A DNA stretch of 52,470 nucleotides from Bacteroidota bacterium (lineage in GTDB: Bacteria > Bacteroidota > Bacteroidia > Flavobacteriales > Weeksellaceae): the NCBI GenBank assembly GCA_023457935.1, contig JAEXBA010000011.1:1-52470 (forward strand), written 5' to 3'. Both the position numbers and the translations under genes were made by a program. The notes under the pieces are model-generated. The model was not told the origin of the DNA. It did no database searches and saw nothing but the letters and a program-made list of their open reading frames with translations. Below, in pieces: positions 23,367 to 31,985 of this stretch. Each line of letters starts with the position of its first letter. The first letter of the stretch is position 1.

Positions 23367-25982
23367 TTAAAAAGGTGCGTTTGGCTGCGTAAAGCTTCTG
23401 TCCTTGTACTTCAGTGCATCTTTCAGGATATTTGCCTTGATTCCGATAAAGAAATCGTACACCTTATACTGCCCGAAAGGCACCCAGTTGAAATTAATGG
23501 TAAAACTCCGCTGATCCCGCGAAAAGCCCAACCTTGTATACGCCAGCTCTTTTTTCACAATATCATAGTGTGTGCTTCCATTGATATTCCAGTACGGCGT
23601 GAGTTTTATGCTTCCGTCCAACCCAACTGAGGCGACTTTTGTTCCGAATCGTGTCTGCGAACGCGTGTAGGCATAATTCGCATTGATATTCAGAGACCAA
23701 GGCTGCGAAAATCTCGCGTAATGATCGTCATCAAAGTAGTAGACCTCATTCCGAATCTCACCTTTGGCATTGTATTTTTCTGCTAAATCTTCTTTCTCCC
23801 CGAAGATTGCTTCACTTAAAGGATACGAAAGCTGCACATTGAATCCCTGTACACTGAAATGACCGAAATTTTCTGTACGGATGCCCAAATCCTGCTCAGG
23901 AACAAATAAAATCTGATAAGGATCGATCACCAGACTTGTATTTACATTCAGTTTGTTTTCAAAGAAAGAAGACTGCCCGTTAACGCTGATAACCGACCAC
24001 GGATGTGTTTTCGCAGCGAAATTATATCCTCCGGAAACATTCAGTGCCTCAAAGATCTTCACTTTTTTCACACCGGTTGAATCGGATTTGGAACGGACTT
24101 TCATCTCAATATTGTTTCCGATACTGAAGCCAATTGCTCCGACTTCTCCAATAGTCGGCGTTCCGATAATTCCCTGATCGAAAATTGAGTACGGTGTAAG
24201 CGCTCCGTAGGCATCAAAATAGTTCCGGTAATACCCGAAAGACGGTTTCCCAAAGTCCGGTGAATAGGTAAAGCTGAAACTCGGCGTCATCATATGCCTT
24301 ATACCCTGGATTGCGGCACCTTTCTTAAATATTTTTGTACCATAAAGCGTTGTCTGGAGACTGGCTGTTGTAGAAAAAGTGGAATAACCGGCTATATTTT
24401 TGTTGAATACATCGTCCACCTCGTTGGTTACCGGATTGTAAGCCTTGCTGATGGTTTTCGTGGTAAGTCCGTTATCAATCTGCGCACCAAGCGAAAAGGT
24501 AAAATACTTTGCGATTGTCGTGTTTGTTCCCAGCTGAATATTGTTCTTTAAACCTGTCTGCATCTTTTCCCACATCTCTTTCTTGAACATCTCACCTTCA
24601 TTTGTACGTACGAAGTTGGTAAAATTGAGGCCGGTATTTACCGTGATATTCTCAAGCAAGCCCTGGCGGATGCCTGTTTTGGAAGGAAGCAGATAAAACT
24701 GGTTCACCGCGACATTCAGCTGAGGAAGCCTCATATCTCCAAGACCCGTAGCAAAATTCTGAGAGTATCCCGCCGTTCCGGTAATGGTAATGGGCAAAGT
24801 AAGAAACCGCTTGGTGATACTTAATGTGGAATTCTGCTGGGTATTCAGTACATTTTGGTTGAACACATAATTGTTGTTCACTGTGTTGTTGTAAAACTTA
24901 TTGCTCACAACATCAATGGATGCCGAAAAATTGAAAAGCGGATTTGCCTTGGTGTCCTGTGTGTGGCGCCATGCAATGCGGTACGTTCTGGTTTTAGAAT
25001 AATCATCGAGACCTTTGATACCTCTGACGGTCTGTCCGATATCGGCAGAGAAGTTTCCGCTGTAACGGTATTTTTTAATGTAATTTACCTCAGGCCGCAG
25101 TGTCCAGCTTCCTTTGGTATAGATATCTGCAAGTACTTTCAAATCGAAATGCTCACCGATCGGCTGATAATATCCAAGGCTGTTCAGAAAAAAACCAACG
25201 TCCTGCCGTTCACCGAAACTGGGAATCAAGATTCCTGCGGATCTTTTGTCGGAAAAAGGTAAAATTGCGAAAGGCATAATGAGCGGCGTCGGAACCTGCT
25301 CGACATACATCTGTATCGGTCCGGTAACGACCTGCGATTTGTTTCTGCCTTTAATCAGTTTAATATTCGGTGCCAGCAAATGATAATCTGCCAGTGTATC
25401 TTTTTTCTTAAGAAAATAATCATCCGTCGTATACAGCCCACGACGCATAAAAAACACGGAATCATTGTATTTCTTGGTTTTCTGAGCGACAATAACACCT
25501 TCACTTTCTTCAGTTCTGGCGTTATAGGCGATGGCCTGTCCGGTTTTATAATTGTAGTTGAAATCGCGGTATTCGTATTTCTTACCGCCCTGTGTTGCAA
25601 TTGCAGGAGTAATCAGCCGGCCTAAAGAATCCAGCTCTCCGCGTGCATAAATGGTACCTTCATCCCAGTTAATGGAAATGTAGTCGGCATCAATCTGCAT
25701 ATCCTGATATTTTACCTGCGCATTCGTATTCAGGTAAGTCATTTTTTTAGGAAGATCGTTGCGGATATTTTCGGCTTTGGACTGTACAATATCCTCCAGC
25801 TGTTCCTTTTTTATGACAACGGTATCAGATTTGGATACAGTGGTAGTAACCACCTTATTTTCAGACAAATTTTGAGCAGATACAATTGCTAAAAAACTGT
25901 TAAAAATTAGGATAATTAAAATTAGTAATCTATTTTTGAAGCCTATTTTGATCTGGTTTTTACTTAAAATAACAGGTTTCAA
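23367..25982 (-). CDS. lptD: LptD-like outer membrane LPS assembly protein
   Basis: About 871 residues. The protein has an N-terminal periplasmic OstA-like domain (KMTYLNTNAQVKYQDMQIDA...), then a long beta-barrel rich in aromatic and alternating residues, ending in a hydrophobic strand. LptD inserts lipopolysaccharide into the outer leaflet with LptE. The frame is open to 26132, but that reaches into the divergent amidase gene. The likely start is TTG 25982, giving MKPVILSKNQIKIGFKNR then a hydrophobic core ending in SAQ, a normal signal peptide. No ATG lies nearby, so the exact start is uncertain. Downstream ridA and a membrane protein gene are close. Confidence 0.85.
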   Translation of the reverse strand: MKPVILSKNQIKIGFKNRLLILIILIFNSFLAIVSAQNLSENKVVTTTVSKSDTVVIKKEQLEDIVQSKAENIRNDLPKKMTYLNTNAQVKYQDMQIDADYISINWDEGTIYARGELDSLGRLITPAIATQGGKKYEYRDFNYNYKTGQAIAYNARTEESEGVIVAQKTKKYNDSVFFMRRGLYTTDDYFLKKKDTLADYHLLAPNIKLIKGRNKSQVVTGPIQMYVEQVPTPLIMPFAILPFSDKRSAGILIPSFGERQDVGFFLNSLGYYQPIGEHFDLKVLADIYTKGSWTLRPEVNYIKKYRYSGNFSADIGQTVRGIKGLDDYSKTRTYRIAWRHTQDTKANPLFNFSASIDVVSNKFYNNTVNNNYVFNQNVLNTQQNSTLSITKRFLTLPITITGTAGYSQNFATGLGDMRLPQLNVAVNQFYLLPSKTGIRQGLLENITVNTGLNFTNFVRTNEGEMFKKEMWEKMQTGLKNNIQLGTNTTIAKYFTFSLGAQIDNGLTTKTISKAYNPVTNEVDDVFNKNIAGYSTFSTTASLQTTLYGTKIFKKGAAIQGIRHMMTPSFSFTYSPDFGKPSFGYYRNYFDAYGALTPYSIFDQGIIGTPTIGEVGAIGFSIGNNIEMKVRSKSDSTGVKKVKIFEALNVSGGYNFAAKTHPWSVISVNGQSSFFENKLNVNTSLVIDPYQILFVPEQDLGIRTENFGHFSVQGFNVQLSYPLSEAIFGEKEDLAEKYNAKGEIRNEVYYFDDDHYARFSQPWSLNINANYAYTRSQTRFGTKVASVGLDGSIKLTPYWNINGSTHYDIVKKELAYTRLGFSRDQRSFTINFNWVPFGQYKVYDFFIGIKANILKDALKYKDRSFTQPNAPF

Positions 25983-26009
25983 AATTAAAATAATTTTTAA
26001 GATTTGAAG

Positions 26010-27299
26010 ATGATTAAGAAATTTTGTTTTAAAAAATATTTTCTGTTTTCCCTGCTTTTTTTCGTTTCCACTGTAAGTGCACAGAAGAAGTTCACAATTG
26101 TTCTTGATGCCGGCCATGGCGGTTCGGATCACGGCGCGTACAGAAGTTATGACGATATCGGCACCATCCGCGAAAAAGACATTACCCTCGCCGTTGTACT
26201 CAGAATCGGCAAAATGCTTGAAAAAGACAAAGACTTCAAGGTTATTTATACAAGAAAAGTAGACGAATACCCTTCTCTAACAGAACGAACTACGCTTGCC
26301 AACAGGAGCAAGGCTGATCTTTTCGTATCCGTTCACGTTAACGCCAATACAAGAACAGCACCTTACGGTACCGAAACTTTTGTTCAGGGTCCGGATCAGA
26401 ACCGAACGAATCTGGAAGTGGCAAAAGCTGAAAACGACGTAATTTATCTCGATGCGCAGGACCGTGCAACCTTTGCATCATACGATCCAACTTCACCCGA
26501 ATCTCTTATCGCAATGAAACTTCAGCAGAGTAAATATCTTGAAGGCAGCCTGGTTTTGGGTGGCTTTGTAGAAGAAAACTTTGCAAAGAAAGACAACAGA
26601 CTGTCGAGAGGCGTTAAACAGCAGAATCTACACGTACTGCGTATGAACGCCATGCCGTCGGTACTGATAGAAACAGGATTTGTAAGCAACTATGAAGAGG
26701 CCCTCTATCTTGCGTCGGAAAAAGGCAAAGACGAAATTGCAGAAAGCATCTACAACGGCATTATCAGTTATAAAAAAGCGTACGACCGTAAAGGTGGCCG
26801 CGTGGCAGCCGCACCGAAAGCTGCTGAAAAACCGTCTGAAAGACCACTGAAAAATGATTTCAGAATTCTGCTCATGAGCAGTCCGCTTAAACACAGCGCC
26901 GGAGATCCGGCACTTAAGGGACTAAATTACGTAACTCCGATTAAGGAAGGTAATCTTTATAAATATTATTACGGCGTTTCGAACTACGCATCCATCCGCG
27001 ATATCAATCTGAAAACTGCCCGCGATGCTGGATTTAAGAATGCCTTTGCTGTCGGATTTGTACCGAACCAGAAACTGAAATCCGGCTATTATACGATTGA
27101 ACTTGCAGCAACCAAAGACAAACTGAGCAGCAACAACCCAATGCTTCAAAAACTTAAAGACGTACAGCGTAATAAAGAAGGTGGAATCTTTTACTACACT
27201 TACGGCCAGTTTTCTTCTCTGGAAGACGCCGTTAAGGCCCAGAAAGACATCGAACAAAAAGGAATTACCAACACTGTGCTTCAGAAAGTAAGCAAATAG
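26010..27299 (+). CDS. N-acetylmuramoyl-L-alanine amidase (Amidase_3) with C-terminal SPOR-like domain
   Basis: 429 residues from ATG 26010, with a signal peptide (KKYFLFSLLFFVSTVSAQ). The zinc-dependent amidase domain is intact: VLDAGHGGSDHGA with the first His, EKDITLAV with the metal Glu, FVSVHVNAN with the second His, and the catalytic Glu in LIETGFVSN. It cuts the bond between MurNAc and the peptide stem during cell separation. A C-terminal region of about 130 residues (YKYYYGVSNYASIRDI...AFAVGFVPNQ) fits a SPOR-like domain that binds denuded septal glycan. It is divergent from lptD with only 27 bases between. Confidence 0.92.
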   Translation: MIKKFCFKKYFLFSLLFFVSTVSAQKKFTIVLDAGHGGSDHGAYRSYDDIGTIREKDITLAVVLRIGKMLEKDKDFKVIYTRKVDEYPSLTERTTLANRSKADLFVSVHVNANTRTAPYGTETFVQGPDQNRTNLEVAKAENDVIYLDAQDRATFASYDPTSPESLIAMKLQQSKYLEGSLVLGGFVEENFAKKDNRLSRGVKQQNLHVLRMNAMPSVLIETGFVSNYEEALYLASEKGKDEIAESIYNGIISYKKAYDRKGGRVAAAPKAAEKPSERPLKNDFRILLMSSPLKHSAGDPALKGLNYVTPIKEGNLYKYYYGVSNYASIRDINLKTARDAGFKNAFAVGFVPNQKLKSGYYTIELAATKDKLSSNNPMLQKLKDVQRNKEGGIFYYTYGQFSSLEDAVKAQKDIEQKGITNTVLQKVSK

Positions 27300-27336
27300 T
27301 TTTGGTAAAAGATTTTTAAGGATTGTAAAAATTAAT

Positions 27337-27344
27337 TATTTTTG
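27337..27344 (+). promoter_or_regulatory. -7 element for the first tRNA-Glu
   Basis: TATTTTTG matches TAnnTTTG and ends 13 bases before the tRNA, the right distance for a start close to its 5' end. The -33 region is only T-rich. Confidence 0.45.
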
Positions 27345-27357
27345 CAGTCCTTTTTTT

Positions 27358-27432
27358 GGCCTATTCGTCTAGTGGTAAGGACTCAAGATTTTCATTCTTG
27401 CAACAGGGGTTCGATTCCCCTATAGGCTACCA
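27358..27432 (+). tRNA. tRNA-Glu (UUC), CCA encoded
   Basis: Full cloverleaf: acceptor GGCCTAT pairs with ATAGGCT (first pair G-U), anticodon stem CAAGA/TCTTG with loop TTTTCAT giving anticodon UUC, T arm AGGGG-TTCGATT-CCCCT. The discriminator A is followed by a genome-encoded CCA (27430-27432). Confidence 0.95.
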
Positions 27433-27476
27433 AACTCAGCACAGAAGAAAATTATTTAAACTTTTTTCAAAAAAAA

Positions 27477-27507
27477 TTTGGAGATAAAAAAATAATCTAT
27501 ATCTTTG
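27477..27507 (+). promoter_or_regulatory. Promoter of rpsT
   Basis: TTTG (27477-27480), 19 bases, then TATCTTTG (27500-27507). One of the best matches to the Bacteroidota promoter pattern in the window. It serves rpsT and probably the second tRNA-Glu. Confidence 0.7.
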
Positions 27508-27528
27508 CACCCACATTTAGGAAACGAT

Positions 27529-27783
27529 ATGGCAAATCATAAATCAGCACTTAAGAGAATCAGACAAAACGCTGTCAAGAGACTTCGTAACAGATACTAT
27601 CACAAAACTGCAAGAACTGCAATGAAAGTATTGAGAAGTGAGGAAAACAAGCAGGCTGCTTCTGAACAACTTCCTAAGGTAATCTCTTTGTTGGATAAAC
27701 TGGCTAAGAAAAACATTATCCACAAAAACAAGGCAGCTAACCTTAAGAGCAAGCTTACAAAACACGTTAACAAGTTAGCGTAA
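27529..27783 (+). CDS. rpsT: 30S ribosomal protein S20
   Basis: 84 residues from ATG 27529 (MANHKSALKRIRQNAVKR), the standard start; the eight upstream in-frame residues include promoter DNA. S20 is a three-helix primary 16S rRNA binder at the bottom of the 30S body. Highly basic, with the usual KRLRNRYYHKTARTAMK and KNIIHKNKAANLKSKL segments. It lies between two tRNA-Glu genes, with only 8 bases to the second, so it is probably in one transcript with it. Confidence 0.96.
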   Translation: MANHKSALKRIRQNAVKRLRNRYYHKTARTAMKVLRSEENKQAASEQLPKVISLLDKLAKKNIIHKNKAANLKSKLTKHVNKLA

Positions 27784-27791
27784 GAATAAAG

Positions 27792-27863
27792 GGCCCGTTC
27801 GTCTATCGGTTAGGACCTCAGATTTTCATTCTGGTAAGAGGGGTTCGATTCCCCTACGGGCTA
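27792..27863 (+). tRNA. tRNA-Glu (UUC), CCA not encoded
   Basis: Acceptor GGCCCGT pairs with ACGGGCT, anticodon loop TTTTCAT gives UUC, and the T arm is AGGGG-TTCGATT-CCCCT as in the first copy. After discriminator A the sequence reads CTT, so CCA must be added by the nucleotidyltransferase. The acceptor and D arm differ from the upstream tRNA-Glu. Confidence 0.95.
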
Positions 27864-27869
27864 CTTAAA

Positions 27870-27892
27870 AACCTTCAGATTTTCTGAAGGTT
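27870..27892 (+). terminator. Terminator of the rpsT-tRNA-Glu unit
   Basis: AACCTTCAGA, TTT, TCTGAAGGTT followed by T6. Confidence 0.85.
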
Positions 27893-27905
27893 TTTTCGTT
27901 TTATG

Positions 27906-27913
27906 TACCTTTG
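27906..27913 (+). promoter_or_regulatory. -7 element for aroQ
   Basis: TACCTTTG matches TAnnTTTG and ends 14 bases before the aroQ ATG, giving a leader of about 8 bases. No good TTG upstream. Confidence 0.4.
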
Positions 27914-27927
27914 ATAAAAATTAGAAA

Positions 27928-28338
27928 ATGCGAGTACTGATTATCAACGGCCCCAACCTCAATCTTTTGGGAACACGCGAACCGGAAATCTACGGAACTT
28001 CTTCTATGGACGAAGTTATCAACCGTCTGAAGACCGAATTTCCGCAGAACGACACCGTATACTTTCAGTCGAATTCAGAAGGAGAAATAATTGACAGGAT
28101 TCAGGAAAATGATTTTGATGCGCTTATTATCAACCCCGGTGCGTTTACCCATTATTCTTATGCACTGGCAGACTGCCTCAAAAATGTTGCACAGCCCAAA
28201 ATAGAGGTTCATATCAGCAATATTTATCAGAGGGAAGAATTCAGGCAGAAATCCGTCACTGCAGCGTACTGCAGCGGTTTAATATCCGGCTTTGGCGTCC
28301 ATGGTTACAGATTGGCAATACAAAGCTTGCTACCATAA
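27928..28338 (+). CDS. aroQ: 3-dehydroquinate dehydratase, type II
   Basis: 136 residues, typical for the dodecameric type II enzyme that converts 3-dehydroquinate to 3-dehydroshikimate in the shikimate pathway. The active-site residues are in register with the characterised enzymes: Arg17 and Tyr22 in the flexible lid (GTREPEIYG), Asn69 and His75 (INPGAFTHYS), His95 (VHISNIY) and Arg106. It is flanked by terminators on both sides, so it is transcribed alone. Confidence 0.95.
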   Translation: MRVLIINGPNLNLLGTREPEIYGTSSMDEVINRLKTEFPQNDTVYFQSNSEGEIIDRIQENDFDALIINPGAFTHYSYALADCLKNVAQPKIEVHISNIYQREEFRQKSVTAAYCSGLISGFGVHGYRLAIQSLLP

Positions 28339-28340
28339 AA

Positions 28341-28374
28341 AATAAAGCCGGTGAACATGTTCACCGGCTTTATT
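28341..28374. terminator. Perfect 34-bp palindromic bidirectional terminator
   Basis: Two 17-base arms with no mismatch and no spacer (AATAAAGCCGGTGAACA and its complement). It lies between convergent aroQ and pckA and folds the same on both strands. Confidence 0.8.
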
Positions 28375-28394
28375 CATACAAACTTAAAATCTAA

Positions 28395-29999
28395 TTAAAG
28401 TTGAGGCCCTGCTGCTACAAGTCTTTTCGCTTCATCATTATCGCAGTACTGCTCAAAGTTTTTAATATATCTTGCGGCCAGATCTTTGGCTTTGGTTTCC
28501 CATTCCGATGCATCTTTATACGTATTTCTAGGATCCAGAATTCCTTCAGTAACATTCGGTAACGAAGTCGGAATTTCAAGATTCATCACCGGCACAACCG
28601 TTTTCGGTGCAGTATCAATAGAACCGTCAATAATTGCATCAATAATTGCTCTCGTATCTTTCAGGGAAATTCTCTTTCCTGTTCCATTCCAGCCAGTGTT
28701 CACCAAATATGCTTTAGCGCCGTGCTCTTTCATTTTACCGATTAAAGTCTTGGAATACATTGTTGGATGCAAAGTAAGGAACGCTTCTCCAAATGCCGGC
28801 GAGAACGACGGCTGAGGCTCTGTAATACCTCTTTCTGTTCCTGCGAGCTTCGAAGTATATCCGCAAAGGAAGTGATACTGTGCTTGATCTTCATTCAGTA
28901 CTGAAACCGGTGGCAATACGCCGAAAGCATCCGCTGAAAGATAAACAATCTTACTTGCATGACCTGCTTTTGAAGGCAGTACAATTTTATTGATATGATA
29001 GATTGGATACGAAACACGTGTATTCTCAGTAATTGATCCGTCTTTATAATCAATTTCACCGTACTCGTTTACTACTACATTCTCCAAAAGTGCATCTCTC
29101 TTGATTGCTCGGTAGATGTCCGGTTCCTTTTCTTCTGTAAGATCGATTACTTTAGCATAACAGCCGCCTTCATAGTTGAAAACTCCGTTATCGTCCCAGC
29201 CATGCTCATCATCACCGATAAGATATCTTTTCGGATCGGCAGACAAAGTGGTTTTACCGGTTCCGGAAAGCCCGAAAAACAGAGCAACATCACCTTCTTC
29301 ACCAACATTCGCAGAACAGTGCATAGAAGCCATGCCTTTTAGTGGAAGGTAGTAGTTCATCATGGCAAACATTCCCTTCTTCATTTCACCGCCATACCAC
29401 GTTCCTCCAATGATTTGCATTTTTTCCGTAAGGTTGAACATTACGAAGTTTTCAGAGTTAAGACCCTGCTCTTGCCATTCAGGATTGGTCGTTTTTGATC
29501 CGTTCATTACGATGAAATCCGGAGTTCCGAAATTTTCAAGCTCATGATTGGAAGGACGGATGAACATATTGGTTACAAAATGCGCCTGCCAAGCCACTTC
29601 CATGATGAATCTAACTTTAAGTCTTGTATCAGGATTTGTTCCGCAGAAAGCATCCACAACATAAATTTTCTTTGATTTCGAAAGCTGCTTCAGGACAAGT
29701 TTCTTACAGTGATCGAATATTTCGGGAGTGGTAGGAAAATTAACTTTTCCGTCCCATGAGATGGTATCTTTAGTAACATCATCCATCACAATATAACGGT
29801 CTTTTGGAGAACGGCCGGTAAAAATACCCGTTTTAACTGCCATTGCACCCGATTCCGTTACTGCGCCTTTTTCATAACCCTGGTTTTTTGTTGAACTTTC
29901 TTCTTTGTAAAGCTGCTCATAAGAAGGATTGTAAACTACTTCTTCGTAACCGGTAATCCCCAAATCGTGTAATTGCTGGATAATTTTGATGTTTTTCAT
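28395..29999 (-). CDS. pckA: Phosphoenolpyruvate carboxykinase (ATP)
   Basis: 534 residues, full length for the ATP-dependent enzyme that turns oxaloacetate into PEP in gluconeogenesis. The P-loop GLSGTGKTTL (243-252), the second kinase motif LIGDDEHGW (260-268), the substrate-binding TGRSPKDRYIV (61-71) and the lid/ATP regions LVNTGWNGTGKRISLKDTRAI are all present. A possible -7 element (CAAATTTA on the + strand, 30031-30038) lies upstream. It shares the palindromic terminator with aroQ. Confidence 0.97.
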   Translation of the reverse strand: MKNIKIIQQLHDLGITGYEEVVYNPSYEQLYKEESSTKNQGYEKGAVTESGAMAVKTGIFTGRSPKDRYIVMDDVTKDTISWDGKVNFPTTPEIFDHCKKLVLKQLSKSKKIYVVDAFCGTNPDTRLKVRFIMEVAWQAHFVTNMFIRPSNHELENFGTPDFIVMNGSKTTNPEWQEQGLNSENFVMFNLTEKMQIIGGTWYGGEMKKGMFAMMNYYLPLKGMASMHCSANVGEEGDVALFFGLSGTGKTTLSADPKRYLIGDDEHGWDDNGVFNYEGGCYAKVIDLTEEKEPDIYRAIKRDALLENVVVNEYGEIDYKDGSITENTRVSYPIYHINKIVLPSKAGHASKIVYLSADAFGVLPPVSVLNEDQAQYHFLCGYTSKLAGTERGITEPQPSFSPAFGEAFLTLHPTMYSKTLIGKMKEHGAKAYLVNTGWNGTGKRISLKDTRAIIDAIIDGSIDTAPKTVVPVMNLEIPTSLPNVTEGILDPRNTYKDASEWETKAKDLAARYIKNFEQYCDNDEAKRLVAAGPQL

Positions 30000-30125
30000 A
30001 TAATGATTTTTACTTTTATATCTTGGAACACAAATTTACTTCTTTATCGAAAAATAGATGGTCTTAAAGATAATGATATAAGTCAGAATTGGCAAGAAAA
30101 TATTTGCTGCATAACAGATTGGATG

Positions 30126-31034
30126 TCAGTACAGTAGTGAGTTCCAGTTAAATACAGCAGGAAAACCTTTCTCCCTGAAATAATCCCGGTAACCTTCAAA
30201 TTTTGCAGAGATCACAAAATCGCCGCCCCAGGCACCAAGACTTTTAACAAATGCCGGACAGTCCGGGAAATGCTGGCTTTTTACCGTTGGCAAACCTATA
30301 AAATCCGAAACCAGTTTTTCGTGTTGCACCATCAGCTGTTCATAATCCTTAATATTTTTAGTTTTTAATACCTTTTCAGTTATTTCTGTAAAAACATGGA
30401 TCAATTCCGCAGATTTTGGCTGTTTTCTGTAAAGGCTGATTCCTTCACGGGAATCCTGCTTCTGATTGAGGTGAATAAAAATAAGCTCATCAGAAAACTC
30501 CGGTTTATAATGAACTTTTTCGCAGATTTTTAAATGATCTTTCCGCTGAAACAATACTGCAGATTTTTCTTTTGCTACGGCGATATCGTAGCCGCTTCCT
30601 CCCAGAGATTTTTCATTAAGCTCAAAAGGATCAATGGCTGCCCACTGCGCGAGATTGTTCATCAGCGTTGAACTGCTTCCTAAACCATAACTGGAAGGAA
30701 ACTGCAAATTGGTTTTCAGAAAGTAAGAAATGTCTGACTTCAATTTCGTGGAAGACATTTCCTGTACGTTTTTCAGCACTTTTACAACAAAAGCAGCCGC
30801 ATCAGCGTTGTTGGTATCGAGGATCTGCCAGTTTTTATATGAAATTCTTGCGGTAAGCCACAACACATTTTCATGATAGGCTTCCCAGATGATTTCCGAA
30901 TTTCCGTCTGGTTTTTCATCAAAAAAAAACTCCTGCCCCAGCTTTGTGGGTACAGCTAAGGCAAGAGCTCCGTCCAGGACGAAATATTCTGAAGTGAGTA
31001 ATAATTTTCCGGGAGAAAAAAGGTTACCCTTCAT
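30126..31034 (-). CDS. GYDIA-family GHMP kinase
   Basis: 302 residues. The N-terminal SPGKLLLTSEYFVLDGALA and the ATP-binding PSSYGLGSSSTL (113-124) are GHMP kinase motifs, and GSGYDIA (146-152) marks the Bacteroidota subgroup named for it. Members probably phosphorylate a mevalonate-pathway intermediate, an inference from the phylum's isoprenoid route; the substrate has not been read from this sequence. It lies 5 bases after fabD on the same strand and is likely cotranscribed with it. No other mevalonate gene is in the window. Confidence 0.85.
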   Translation of the reverse strand: MKGNLFSPGKLLLTSEYFVLDGALALAVPTKLGQEFFFDEKPDGNSEIIWEAYHENVLWLTARISYKNWQILDTNNADAAAFVVKVLKNVQEMSSTKLKSDISYFLKTNLQFPSSYGLGSSSTLMNNLAQWAAIDPFELNEKSLGGSGYDIAVAKEKSAVLFQRKDHLKICEKVHYKPEFSDELIFIHLNQKQDSREGISLYRKQPKSAELIHVFTEITEKVLKTKNIKDYEQLMVQHEKLVSDFIGLPTVKSQHFPDCPAFVKSLGAWGGDFVISAKFEGYRDYFREKGFPAVFNWNSLLY

Positions 31035-31039
31035 GTTTT

Positions 31040-31906
31040 TTAAACTACGGCAACTTCGGCATCAATTTTCTTAATCAGACCCTGAAGTGTTTTTCCAGGT
31101 CCAACTTCCACAAACTTCGCAGCTCCGTCTTTAATCATATTCTGAACACTCTGCGTCCATTTCACCGGCCCGGTCAGTTGAGCGATAAGATTTGCTTTAA
31201 TCTGCTCAGGATCGGTAACTGCAGTGGTTGTAATATTCTGATAAACCGGCATCATTGCTTTACCGAACTTGGTTTTTTCAATGGCCATTGCCAGTCTTTC
31301 CTGTGCCGGCTGCATCAACGGTGAATGAAATGCGCCGTTTACCGGAAGAATCAGTGCTCTTCTTGCCCCTGCTTCCTTCAATAGTTCGCAGGCTTTTTCC
31401 ACAGCAGAAGTTTCACCGGAAATTACCAGCTGCCCGGGACAGTTATAGTTTGCCGGAACAACAGTACCATCAACGGATGCGCAGATTTCCTCAACCTTTC
31501 TGTCTTCCAGACCAAGAATTGCAGCCATGGAACTCGGATTGGCATCACAGGCTTCCTGCATTGCTTTGGCGCGTTCTGAAACCAGTTTCAGACCGTCATC
31601 AAAAGACAGCACTCCATTGGCTACCAGTGCGGAAAATTCTCCAAGCGAATGTCCTGCGACCATGGTTGCCCCAAAGGCATCTGTAGCTTTCAGCGCAGCA
31701 AGGGAATGAATAAAAATTGCGGGTTGGGTTACTTCGGTTTTCTTAAGATCTTCATCTGTCCCACTGAACATCATGGACAGAATATCGAATCCAAGAATTT
31801 CGTTGGCAGATTCCATCAGGTCTTTAATGTCTACGCGGGAATCGTATAATTCTTTTCCCATCCCGACAAACTGTGAACCCTGCCCAGGAAATACAAGTGC
31901 TTTCAT
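31040..31906 (-). CDS. fabD: Malonyl-CoA:ACP transacylase
   Basis: 288 residues. FabD moves malonyl from CoA to acyl carrier protein at the start of fatty acid synthesis. FPGQGSQ (6-12), the nucleophile motif GHSLGE with Ser87, the catalytic His in NGAFHSPLM and the C-terminal VEVGPGKTLQGLIKK are intact. A -7-like element lies just upstream (31928-31935 on the minus strand). Directly downstream is the GYDIA kinase, not the usual fabH/fabG/acpP partners. Confidence 0.96.
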   Translation of the reverse strand: MKALVFPGQGSQFVGMGKELYDSRVDIKDLMESANEILGFDILSMMFSGTDEDLKKTEVTQPAIFIHSLAALKATDAFGATMVAGHSLGEFSALVANGVLSFDDGLKLVSERAKAMQEACDANPSSMAAILGLEDRKVEEICASVDGTVVPANYNCPGQLVISGETSAVEKACELLKEAGARRALILPVNGAFHSPLMQPAQERLAMAIEKTKFGKAMMPVYQNITTTAVTDPEQIKANLIAQLTGPVKWTQSVQNMIKDGAAKFVEVGPGKTLQGLIKKIDAEVAVV

Positions 31907-31948
31907 CCAGTATATTTATAGATGGGACAAATATAGGCAAAAAAAAAG

Positions 31949-31974
31949 GCAGATTATGTTAAAAAAATCTGCCT
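31949..31974 (-). terminator. Terminator of the LysM/PBP1 gene
   Basis: GGCAGATT and AATCTGCC around a T/A-rich loop of about 10 bases. On the minus strand it is followed by a long T run. Confidence 0.7.
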
Positions 31975-31985
31975 GAATTTATTTT

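Noticed and set aside
24855..25262. 135-codon + strand frame
   Set aside because: Antisense to the lptD barrel region, with no family resemblance.
25983..26132. Longer N-terminus for LptD
   Set aside because: It would overlap the divergent amidase gene and place residues ahead of an otherwise normal signal peptide.
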